From assembly GCA_900317365.1 (NCBI GenBank), contig ONGM01000248.1, positions 1 to 64,000 on the forward strand: a stretch of DNA of 64,000 nucleotides, written 5' to 3'. A program made the position numbers and the translations under genes. Below are positions 26,395-35,399 of the stretch, piece after piece; the stretch's first letter is position 1; every line of letters starts with the position of its first letter. Source of the DNA: an uncultured Planctomycetota bacterium (GTDB taxonomy: Bacteria > Planctomycetota > Planctomycetia > Pirellulales > Thermoguttaceae). The notes beneath the pieces were generated by a model that did not search any database, was not told where the DNA came from, and saw only the letters and a list, made by a program, of their open reading frames with translations.

Positions 26395-27591
26395 ATGACG
26401 ACGACATTGAAATCGTATGCCTTGCGACGTCGCGGCGTTACGCTCGTCGAGATTATGGCGTCGGTTCTCGTGCTTTCCGTCGGACTCGTCGGCGTCCTTG
26501 CCGCCATCCCCTTCGGCGGATTCCGTATGTCTCAAATGAGCGAAGCGGATCATTCCTCCGCCGTCGGTCGGAACGCGCAACGGATTCTTAAAGCAAACGG
26601 ATGGACGAACCCCAATAATTGGTGGATTCGAGTGTATAATGCGACGGGAAATCAGTTGTACGCGTTGCCTTCCGCTCTTGACGGCGCAAATAACACCATC
26701 AATTTGAACGTTCCTTTTGCGCTCGATCCCTTGACGTCTCTTTCTGCCTCCGACTTCCTTCCTCGTAGCCTTACTTACGCGCCGTCCGGCGGCTATACCT
26801 TTGTTCAGCCGTTCGTCTCGCCTCTCTACGAAGGCGTCGACGGTTATAACGTTACAATGCAACAGAGGTTTGGCTCGTTGACCTCTTTTGGATCTGCGCT
26901 TGCATATTCCTATGATCGCCTCTTTTACCAGCAGGACGATATTGTGTCGGGAGTCGCGGAATCGGAAGACGAGTCGACGTATCGTCCTCTATTCGAGACG
27001 GAAGACGAGAGTTACTTCGATTCGGTAAACGGCGCGTTCGTTAGCGACGCAGGGGCAAAGGCCTCGTTTACCGGTCGTTATTCGTGGATGGCGTTTGTCT
27101 CTCCGAAGTCGTCGACGGCAAATATGTTTAATTGCCCGCCCAATGAGGTAACGTCGGCGGACTACGACGTCGTTGTCTTCAAAGATCGCGTTTTGAACGA
27201 TCAAAAGGTCTTCGCGGCAACAGTGGACGGCGCGGGATATCAAGGGGGTAATATAACGATCAACCTCAGCACAGGCGTCGGCACGGCTGACGGCGTCAAC
27301 GTTGTTTCCGCGAATAGCGCGCAAGACAAGACGCGCGTCTTAGAACAGTTGGCGCAGACACGATACCTTATGCTCGTTGGACCAAGCGATTTTCCCAAGG
27401 ACGGCGGCGTGCCGACCTTTGCACATTGGTACAAGATAGCCAATTTTAGTCAAAAAGAAGGAACCGACTTGGTTCGATTGACGTTGATTGGTCGCGACAC
27501 TCCGAAGACGTGGGGCGGTGGAAACGTCGCTGTGTCCGCCGTCTTCTATCCGGGCGCGATTGGAGTCTATTCCGGATCAGTCGACTTTTAG
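26395..27591 (+). CDS. Pseudopilin, GspI/PilV-like
   Basis: A 398-residue pseudopilin. The N-terminus MTTTLKSYALRRRGVTLVEIMASVLVLSVGLVGVLAAIP carries the cleavage motif RG|VTLVEIM with Val at +1 and Glu at +5, followed by the ASVLVLSVGLVGVLA helix typical of GspI/PilV minor pilins. The remaining 350 residues are beta-rich, with no recognised domain. I placed the start at 26395: it follows GGAGG by eight bases and lies one base after the previous stop. The open frame upstream of this point overlaps the previous gene. It probably joins the minor-pseudopilin tip complex. Confidence 0.82.
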   Translation: MTTTLKSYALRRRGVTLVEIMASVLVLSVGLVGVLAAIPFGGFRMSQMSEADHSSAVGRNAQRILKANGWTNPNNWWIRVYNATGNQLYALPSALDGANNTINLNVPFALDPLTSLSASDFLPRSLTYAPSGGYTFVQPFVSPLYEGVDGYNVTMQQRFGSLTSFGSALAYSYDRLFYQQDDIVSGVAESEDESTYRPLFETEDESYFDSVNGAFVSDAGAKASFTGRYSWMAFVSPKSSTANMFNCPPNEVTSADYDVVVFKDRVLNDQKVFAATVDGAGYQGGNITINLSTGVGTADGVNVVSANSAQDKTRVLEQLAQTRYLMLVGPSDFPKDGGVPTFAHWYKIANFSQKEGTDLVRLTLIGRDTPKTWGGGNVAVSAVFYPGAIGVYSGSVDF

Positions 27592-27848
27592 GGAATTATG
27601 CGTCGCGGCGATCGTCCAAAGTATCGGTTGCGACATAGAACGCCGACGTGAGACTAAAGGCGAACCGCCTAGCGCGTGTCGCGTTAGCAGACGTCGGCGT
27701 TGTTTTTATATTACGAGAGAACGCGCGGCGACCGTACCTCGCCGCACGAAATAATGGCGCGGATTCTTCGGACAGTCGTCCGTTCAACATCGAATCTGCG
27801 GGGCAAGGACGACGAACGCCTCCCTTTCGAGGCAAGGAGTCTACTGTT

Positions 27849-30800
27849 ATGAAACGTCGAAACGCTGTACGCCGTAATGGCGCCGTATTGTTAATGATCC
27901 TAGGATTGATGGCAATGTTCGCATTGTCCGTTCTCTCCTATATGATCATTACGTCGAATATGGCGGAAACTGCTCAAACCGCGCAGAAAATCGACTCGGT
28001 TCAGCCTGTTCCCGTCCAAAGCGACCTCGATTACGCTATTAAAAACGTTCTTGTCGGCTCCGATAATGAAGCGAACCCGATCGGTCCCTTCAGTATCCTG
28101 GAGAATATGTACGGCGATTGGAAAATTTACGATTCCGAAAGCGTCAATTCCACTATTGAGTTTGGCGCCAGAATTGCAATCATCCCCCATAAGAAAATCG
28201 CGATCGTGGCTCCCGATACTCTTCTTAATGGGAACGCTGTCTCTTCGTTGTTGAACGATTCGGATCGTAGAGGCTTTTTTACAAGCCTTTTTGAAAACTC
28301 TGGAAACGTATTGACGTTTCGCGAGTTAGATCAAGACAATTCTGACGAAGGAATTTCCGCAGGCGCCGTCAACGCCTGGAATACTATTGTTCAAAATACG
28401 AGCGCGCGCGTTCTCGACAAAGTGATTACGAACCCGACAAACTCCGCTTATAATGGCGACGGTTCCCTTGTCGGCGATTATTGGTACGAACACTACAACG
28501 AAGATAGTGAGGACATTTCTAATAAAAGTTATTACGGCGATTTCGACTTCTGGCACTTCAAAGTTGACCTTTCAGAAGAACTGCTTAGTTTTGTCAATGA
28601 GCTGAATAGACTGGGTGGAACCGAACTCAAGACCTTCAATCATTCGTATCCGGTCGTTACAGTGCGTTTGAACCTACCTGCTTACAGCGGCACTGGCGTC
28701 GGCGGTTTCTCTCCGGGGAAAGAAAAAGATGTTGCGGTGGCAGGATGGATGGTCGACGCTCAAAACGCGTTGAGGAATATGCATATTCCAGAGTTTGCCC
28801 CGAACGGAATAGACCCTGAAGAGCTCCGAATACCATACGTTTTCTGGGCAAATGCTGCGGCGCCTGATTTCCAGACGTATAAACGCTTTAATTCCGGCTC
28901 GCCGAGTTTCCGAACGTTTTGGGCACATTTGACTGACGTTACGTACAACGCAAATGATTTCGGTTCTCGCCCCAGCGCATCCGGTTCTTTTGTCGAAGGC
29001 GTTTCAGTCGCGGGAGGATATTCGGGAAATGGAGTCGAATCTCCCCGTTTGAATTCTTCTTATACCGCCCCTGACGAGCGTTCTCTCTTCCTCGCGCGCT
29101 ACCAATACAGTCGCGACGAGTCAGGGAATCTTGTGACATCGTTTATTCCCTCTTTCCATCGTCCGTCCATGTTCCAAATGTTGGCTAACGGATATTTGGA
29201 TATGTACAACATAGCCTATAGAGCACAGACGTCCAATCACGGAGCCGATGCTTTAATGACCGGTTTGATTCGCAGGTTGACTCCGCGACCGTTGCCATAC
29301 GACCACTGGAATTTCTCCGGCGGCAACGCGTTCCTTGACTATTGGCGTAACGACGCCGACGCGATTCACAATCACACGACGGATTTGCATAACTATAATT
29401 CGATCGCCAATATCTTCGCGAACGTTCAAGGACTTGACGTCGACAACGACGGCGACGGCGCGCGCGACGGCGTCTGGACTCCCTCCGGACTGCCGATTCG
29501 ATACGATCAGAACGGCACGCCTTATGCGACGATGTTTTCCTATCTGATTCTGGATATGGACGGTCGTATTAACGTGAATACCGCCGGAAACTGGGATCAG
29601 TTGCCGCACGCCTATGGAAATGGCGACTACTTTGAGCCGTTTTATTACTTGAAGGAATACGACGACGTCTTGGGCAGACTCTCCGGTTCCATTTCTTTCG
29701 GCGAGCCTTTCTACTACGCCGACGCCCCGAGTTTTGGAAAGTGGTTCGACGACAACGGAAACGATATTTCCGCCGCGACGGCGTCCGCCGTTCAGCGCGG
29801 CGAAGGTCGCGGTACCTCAGGAGTCGTGTTGTATGAAGGACTCCAGAAGATTTTCCACTCCTTCGGTAGCAACGACGTGCGACGATTTGCCACACAACTC
29901 CTGTGGCGTCGTTATAAGAGCCGCGACGAAAACTTTAGGCTTCCTACAGTCGACGGGGGAACGCTGACCTGGCGACAGGACGGTATTGCCGACGCCGACG
30001 ATAATTATGTTGCGCAACCTGGTCTGTACAACGGCGGCGTTGAAGCCGACGACGCTTTGGGAACGCGCGAGAAGTTCTTTAGATATATCGATCCGATGCG
30101 TCTATACGACTTCGATTACAATTCGGACACGTTGACGATCGCCCAAGCGAAGATTCGCTTCCCGTGGCGCGGTAAGACAACTGTCGTCGATATGGGCGCC
30201 AACGCCAACTTGCTTCCGGCGTTCGACTTTGCCGACACGGCTTTCCGTTCTTACGATCCGCTTGGAAATCAAGTCTTTACCTATGCTCCTCGTTTTTCGA
30301 ACAATCCCTACTTAGCGTATCAGAACGTTCGTACGTTCAACGATTCCGCCTACACGATCACTGCGCTTGAACGCCTTCTCCGTCCTTTTGACGCCGACGC
30401 GGTGAATCTTCCGAACGAACTTGCCGCCGACTTGGAAATGACCGGCGATTCCGGCGGAAATTTTGACGTGATGGACGATCGAAACGTCGCGCGCCACACG
30501 CTCACGACGATTAGTTCCGACGTTCCGAGCCCGAGCATGGCGTTTCCTGAGAATTTCGTCGATAGCGACAACGTGCGTTACGGAAACTATGGTTTTGTTG
30601 ACCTGATTCGAAGAAACGTTCGTAGTGAACTGCGACGAGTATTCGAAGCAAAAGGTATCGTCTCCAAGGAAACTCGTTCTGACGTCGACTCAGAAGGCAA
30701 TCCGATTTCCGTTGACGTTGAAGGAACGAACCTCTATCTTGACGGGAACGATTTGAATGCGGCCGTCTTTAATCGCATCGTTGAAAAGATCACGCTGTAT

Positions 30801-33800
30801 CTTGTTTCAATGTTGCCGAAAGAGATTCTGCGTGGTGAAAAGATCGATCTGAACGCTCTCGCTCAGAAAAACTATTGGGTCGACGTCGACTACTCAAAAG
30901 CCGACAATCGTCCTAGCGATTCCCTTCGCGTCGACGGGAGCGGCGATTTCATCGTTGAAGATACAACGGGAAAGACATACAATCGGGATCTTCACAACGC
31001 CGGGCTGGTTAAACGCATGGAGTATGCGCGCGGTCTCTACCTTGTCATGATGACTCTTCTTTACGAAGACATGAACGGTAAGAGACTTTACGACGCCGAC
31101 GGCGAGCTTGACGACGCCGACGAAACTGCTGCGGCGGATCCCGATTCTTACCCGAATTATGTCGAGCAGAAACTCTCGAACTACATCGAAGGCTCCTTTG
31201 ACTTGCTCCGTTTTGAGAAACTCGAACATAAAGATCAAGTGAAAGACCTCATGGCGCGCGAGCTGATGGCTACCCGCATCGCGCAATGGTGCGCTAACGT
31301 TGTCGATTTCTCTGATCCCGACGCGACGATGACTCCGTTCTTCTTCGATCCCACGCCCTTCGACGGCTGGTGGGTCAAAGATTACGCGTGGCTCGACGGC
31401 GAAACCGACGATTCGTTGCCTAACGTAACCGATTTGGCGACGATTACGTCGACGAATCCCACGACCGGCGAGACTGTTGTGAACAATAAGTGGAAGGGCG
31501 AAGGCGCTTCTTGGGCGGGAACCGAAGATCCGTTTGTGAACTTCCTCTTCGCTCCGAACCAAGGCGTCGTTACGGAGCAAATGTTCAATTTCTTCAAAGA
31601 CGCGTTGGATAACAGCGTGTCTTCCAATGGCGCTGCGAGTTGCTATGTCGACTTTAACGGCGTTTCCGTTGGCGACATTGATGAAGCGACCGGCGCCGTA
31701 ACGCGGTACTTGCCGTCGAACGAGCTGATCGCGCGATGGACGTCGAAAGAAATTAAAGATTTACACGATCAATCGACCGACCTTGGGTTCCGCGTCGTTT
31801 GGGGAATGGAACGCCCCGATCTAGTTTTGACGGAAACGCTGAACTTCCATGATTTGGGTATTGCAGACACCGAACTCGAAACGGGCGTCAGCGATCCCAG
31901 CGCGGTTAGCGAAGAGGGCGATCAGAATTTCGACCAAGTGAAGCGACCGCAAGGTTCAACGTATATGGAGTTCTACTGCACGGCGAACCCGAACACGCCG
32001 CAGTCTCCGGAACTCTACGACTATGACGCGAGTATCGGACAATGGCGTCTCCGACTTTCGAAGACGACGCCGGTCTATATTGACTCGCAAAATCGCGAAC
32101 TTAATATGCCGGTTTGGAGAGTCGCGATTAGCGACAGCGCCGACCCGCGCGGTCTGAACGCTAAAAAGAACGGTATGTCCGAAGAAGATAGTAAAGAGTT
32201 GGCGAAGGGAAAAGGCGTCGTCTATCGCAAGGCGTTCAATAGCGTCTTGAACCGTCTGACCCCGAGGAAAGACGGCGATAAGTTCCTCGACGACTTCAAC
32301 TTCTTCTCCATGCAACCGCGCCAATTCCGAAATCTTCCGACGCCGACAATCTCGACGAAGATCAATAGCATTGCTGATCTCGATTTGGATCAAGGTCTCG
32401 ACGTCGGCGATAAGGTAAAGGAGCCTGACGCTTCGTTCGTCCTCAACGATTGGAAACCGTTCAATCTCTACGCTTCCAACGTTTTAGGTTCCGCCGTTGC
32501 GGCAAAAGACGAGGACGCTCGCGTTAAGGAAGTTGAACTTGATCGTATTCTATGGTTCACGCATCCTCAAGGCGATACCGTAGCCGATCCGACGAATCTT
32601 GGCACTGCCGGAGAATATCCCGACGCGTTGCGAACCTTTGGTCGAGAAAGCGACGGTACGACGTACCTGTCTCCGAACCAGTACTTGGTGGTTGGACCTG
32701 CGACGAAACGTTCTATCGGTTCCGCGTCTTATCAGTCCACGGCGACTGACGATAATGAAAAACGGTTTGGTCAAGATCCGTCGACGACTGAGTCTTTCAT
32801 TGATCTCAACGCCATCGGCAAGGCGAATCTCGGTCGTAATTACGAGACGATGGTCGCCGTTGCGAATATCGGCGGACAAGGTCTCAATATTTCCGAACCG
32901 TTATGGACGTCTAAGGTTACCGATCCTTACTACGCACAGTCGGACGAAGATTTAAAAAATGATGAGTTTAGCGGACGAATTAAGGTCGACTTAAATCCCG
33001 CTGATCCCCATTTAAAACAAGTTCGAGACATTCCTTTTGAAATGCCTAACACGTGGGGCGATCGCGAAGATTTCGATCGGAACAACGACGGCGTCGTTAC
33101 CGGTTTCTATAGGAACCGCGTTGCGAACTATCCGATCGTTCAGGACGAACTCTTTGGCGTCGGTACCGTTCCTGGGTATAAGTCTGCGTTCGTTCAACGC
33201 GTCGCGGATCCGAACCGTCCGTACCATCCACTGATGAATCCCTATATCACAGTCGATTGGAACATGATGGATCTCACCGTCTTTACGGGAGAGAACGCAA
33301 ACGCCACGCTGAAAGCGGAAATCGAAGCGGACACGACCCTCTTCACGAGAGGCGACGCCTATCCGTACAAAGATAAGGTCAATAAGATCCAATTCGCGCG
33401 CAACACCGCCCTTGGATTTGACGACGACGAAGCCGATAAGACCTACGAACTCGATTTCAAATCCGCTTTTAGCTCTCGACAATGGGGATCCCAAGCGCAG
33501 AAGACGTTCGCTCCCGATCTCTCTTCAGAGAAACGACCGAATATTTGGGCGCGCGCGTTCAAGAGCGACGGGAATAAAGCCGGTCTCGAAGCTCCGCGTG
33601 AGATCGTTTTTACGACTGGAACGGTCAAGTCGCCGGTGATTTGTCGCATTCCTCGCCATACTTTTGGACACTACAATAATATTGGCGCTTGGGGCTCTTG
33701 GGGTACTGACGCCGACGGAAACGAGATCTTTACGGAAGACGATACGGTTGTGAACGGCACGTACAAGGGGCTGAATCAGAATTACCTGAACTCCGGAGAC

Positions 33801-35225
33801 GTCTATACGGGAACGCCCAATAAGCCGTTCGAAACTTTGGTTTGGAGCGACGCGCCGTTCAGCAATCCGTATGAGGTCATGACGGTTCCGGCGAGCTCGG
33901 CGGGACGCTTCGGACTTGAATTTGTCCGCGACGGATCCGAAGGCTTTGACGTCTCCAAGTTGTACCGCGTCGACGGTAATAAGAAAGGCTCCCTCGGCTC
34001 CTTCGGACTCTTTGGGTTTGACGATTGGTATACCGATAAGAATATCAAGGTCAATCGCAAAGACGATAAGTACGAAGACGCAAACGAGTTGAAGGGTATC
34101 CGTAATAAGGTTGGCGCGCAGGGCGCGTATCTGAACTTCTACGCAAGTTCGAAGAAGGCGGGCGACTGCCTCAATCTGTGCCGTTTCCTCGACTTCGTAA
34201 CGGTTCCGTCCCTATATCTCGGCTCGAAAAAACTTGCCGTCGGTATTAACGGCAACACGGTAACGGACGAATACGGCAATCCGGAATTCCGTTCGACGTT
34301 GCGCGAACCGGGTAAGATCAATCTGAACACTGCGTCCGAGGCAGCTTTGAACGCCGTTTCGCCGATCAATGACCGAAGTTCAACGCATCTTCCGGGCACG
34401 CCGTGGCAAGATTTCGTGAATTCGCGACTGCCTTACGAGACTGGAACGGACGCGTCCGGCAATTCGACGACGACGAATTCGTCCTTTGCGTTTTTCCAAC
34501 CGGCTCACACGGCGAACCTTTGGGTTCAAATGGACGGTACCAAGCCTCCGGTTCCAGCGTACGCTACGTTGCTCGCTCCTGAGACTTGCGATCTTGCGAA
34601 CAATACGACGAAGAGCGCCGATTCGCCGATCTTTGACTCGATTTCGCAAGCGTATGAACTCGACGCTTCTGGGAACGTAGTTTACGAATACGTTTACATT
34701 GATCCCGATACCGGCGAACGCCTTACGGCGGAAACGTCCGATCTCGACTGGCTCGAAAACAATATGCGCGTGGAAAATGAAGAAGACGGAACGGTTACCG
34801 GTTCTGTTTTGAGCTACGAAAAGAAGAAGACGGAGCGACCTGGTAATATCTACGCGGCAACCGCCGAGGCGCAGAGACTCTCCGGCTTGACGACGAACAA
34901 ATCAAACGTTTTCGCCGTCTGGGTTACCGTCGGATACTTTGAGGTCGAGAGATGCGAACCCGGCGTCAATATGCCGAAGTACGACCCGGACGGAAATGAG
35001 ATTACGCTGGAGAAACTAGCCGACCCGAACTACGCGTGGTATCGTTACTACCAGGCGATCTATCCGGACGGTTACACTTACGGTAAGGAGCTTGGTTCCG
35101 ATTACGGCGAAACGCAACGTCATCGCGGATTCTCGATTATCGACCGCTCCATTCCGGTTGACTATCGCCGCGGTTCGTCCCTGAACTGGGAGAAAGCCGT
35201 GCTCGTTCGACGCGTTATCGACTAA
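27849..35225 (+). CDS. Giant GspK-like minor pseudopilin (2458 residues)
   Basis: An unusually large protein. The N-terminus RRNG|AVLLMILGLMAMFALSVLSYMI resembles the GspK/PilX prepilin region, which typically lacks Glu5. Two GspK-type helix-hairpin-like motifs are visible: DGRINVNTAGN (near residue 572) and GKINLNTASEAALNAV (near residue 2156), about 1580 residues apart. Between them is a long, polar, Asp/Asn/Tyr-rich sequence with many calcium-loop-like stretches such as DVDNDGDGARDG. E. coli GspK is about 330 residues. GspK caps the pseudopilus tip, so an enormous tip protein is implied. AAGGAG (27834-27839) is nine bases before ATG 27849; 67 codons upstream are also open. A terminator follows. 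Confidence 0.8.
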   Translation: MKRRNAVRRNGAVLLMILGLMAMFALSVLSYMIITSNMAETAQTAQKIDSVQPVPVQSDLDYAIKNVLVGSDNEANPIGPFSILENMYGDWKIYDSESVNSTIEFGARIAIIPHKKIAIVAPDTLLNGNAVSSLLNDSDRRGFFTSLFENSGNVLTFRELDQDNSDEGISAGAVNAWNTIVQNTSARVLDKVITNPTNSAYNGDGSLVGDYWYEHYNEDSEDISNKSYYGDFDFWHFKVDLSEELLSFVNELNRLGGTELKTFNHSYPVVTVRLNLPAYSGTGVGGFSPGKEKDVAVAGWMVDAQNALRNMHIPEFAPNGIDPEELRIPYVFWANAAAPDFQTYKRFNSGSPSFRTFWAHLTDVTYNANDFGSRPSASGSFVEGVSVAGGYSGNGVESPRLNSSYTAPDERSLFLARYQYSRDESGNLVTSFIPSFHRPSMFQMLANGYLDMYNIAYRAQTSNHGADALMTGLIRRLTPRPLPYDHWNFSGGNAFLDYWRNDADAIHNHTTDLHNYNSIANIFANVQGLDVDNDGDGARDGVWTPSGLPIRYDQNGTPYATMFSYLILDMDGRINVNTAGNWDQLPHAYGNGDYFEPFYYLKEYDDVLGRLSGSISFGEPFYYADAPSFGKWFDDNGNDISAATASAVQRGEGRGTSGVVLYEGLQKIFHSFGSNDVRRFATQLLWRRYKSRDENFRLPTVDGGTLTWRQDGIADADDNYVAQPGLYNGGVEADDALGTREKFFRYIDPMRLYDFDYNSDTLTIAQAKIRFPWRGKTTVVDMGANANLLPAFDFADTAFRSYDPLGNQVFTYAPRFSNNPYLAYQNVRTFNDSAYTITALERLLRPFDADAVNLPNELAADLEMTGDSGGNFDVMDDRNVARHTLTTISSDVPSPSMAFPENFVDSDNVRYGNYGFVDLIRRNVRSELRRVFEAKGIVSKETRSDVDSEGNPISVDVEGTNLYLDGNDLNAAVFNRIVEKITLYLVSMLPKEILRGEKIDLNALAQKNYWVDVDYSKADNRPSDSLRVDGSGDFIVEDTTGKTYNRDLHNAGLVKRMEYARGLYLVMMTLLYEDMNGKRLYDADGELDDADETAAADPDSYPNYVEQKLSNYIEGSFDLLRFEKLEHKDQVKDLMARELMATRIAQWCANVVDFSDPDATMTPFFFDPTPFDGWWVKDYAWLDGETDDSLPNVTDLATITSTNPTTGETVVNNKWKGEGASWAGTEDPFVNFLFAPNQGVVTEQMFNFFKDALDNSVSSNGAASCYVDFNGVSVGDIDEATGAVTRYLPSNELIARWTSKEIKDLHDQSTDLGFRVVWGMERPDLVLTETLNFHDLGIADTELETGVSDPSAVSEEGDQNFDQVKRPQGSTYMEFYCTANPNTPQSPELYDYDASIGQWRLRLSKTTPVYIDSQNRELNMPVWRVAISDSADPRGLNAKKNGMSEEDSKELAKGKGVVYRKAFNSVLNRLTPRKDGDKFLDDFNFFSMQPRQFRNLPTPTISTKINSIADLDLDQGLDVGDKVKEPDASFVLNDWKPFNLYASNVLGSAVAAKDEDARVKEVELDRILWFTHPQGDTVADPTNLGTAGEYPDALRTFGRESDGTTYLSPNQYLVVGPATKRSIGSASYQSTATDDNEKRFGQDPSTTESFIDLNAIGKANLGRNYETMVAVANIGGQGLNISEPLWTSKVTDPYYAQSDEDLKNDEFSGRIKVDLNPADPHLKQVRDIPFEMPNTWGDREDFDRNNDGVVTGFYRNRVANYPIVQDELFGVGTVPGYKSAFVQRVADPNRPYHPLMNPYITVDWNMMDLTVFTGENANATLKAEIEADTTLFTRGDAYPYKDKVNKIQFARNTALGFDDDEADKTYELDFKSAFSSRQWGSQAQKTFAPDLSSEKRPNIWARAFKSDGNKAGLEAPREIVFTTGTVKSPVICRIPRHTFGHYNNIGAWGSWGTDADGNEIFTEDDTVVNGTYKGLNQNYLNSGDVYTGTPNKPFETLVWSDAPFSNPYEVMTVPASSAGRFGLEFVRDGSEGFDVSKLYRVDGNKKGSLGSFGLFGFDDWYTDKNIKVNRKDDKYEDANELKGIRNKVGAQGAYLNFYASSKKAGDCLNLCRFLDFVTVPSLYLGSKKLAVGINGNTVTDEYGNPEFRSTLREPGKINLNTASEAALNAVSPINDRSSTHLPGTPWQDFVNSRLPYETGTDASGNSTTTNSSFAFFQPAHTANLWVQMDGTKPPVPAYATLLAPETCDLANNTTKSADSPIFDSISQAYELDASGNVVYEYVYIDPDTGERLTAETSDLDWLENNMRVENEEDGTVTGSVLSYEKKKTERPGNIYAATAEAQRLSGLTTNKSNVFAVWVTVGYFEVERCEPGVNMPKYDPDGNEITLEKLADPNYAWYRYYQAIYPDGYTYGKELGSDYGETQRHRGFSIIDRSIPVDYRRGSSLNWEKAVLVRRVID

Positions 35226-35251
35226 GTCCTAACGCAGGTCGTTGAATAAAG

Positions 35252-35290
35252 AAAGCCGAAGCGAAGACGAAATTCGCTTCGGCTTTTTCA
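35252..35290 (+). terminator. Terminator of the secretion cluster
   Basis: A 14-bp perfect stem (35252-35265 with 35273-35286, arm AAAGCCGAAGCGAA) is followed by T's. It lies 26 bases beyond the stop of the giant protein. Confidence 0.9.
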
Positions 35291-35316
35291 TTCTTGCGCG
35301 TCATCCTAAGCGTCAG

Positions 35317-35345
35317 TTTGTATTTTGTATGCAATATGATACAAT
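35317..35345 (+). promoter_or_regulatory. Possible promoter of the beta-helix enzyme gene
   Basis: TTTGTA (35317-35322) and TACAAT (35340-35345) are separated by 17 bases in an AT-rich stretch, 55 bases before the start codon. The -35 match is only moderate. Confidence 0.4.
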
Positions 35346-35399
35346 AACGTCGTGAGGCGCAATTCGGCGCCGGTTTGCTCGACGCGTAGGGAGTAACGA

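Noticed and set aside
27648-27848. Upstream extension of the giant GspK-like protein
   Set aside because: The 67 extra codons would precede the prepilin-type helix, which is normally near the N-terminus; AAGGAG precedes ATG 27849.
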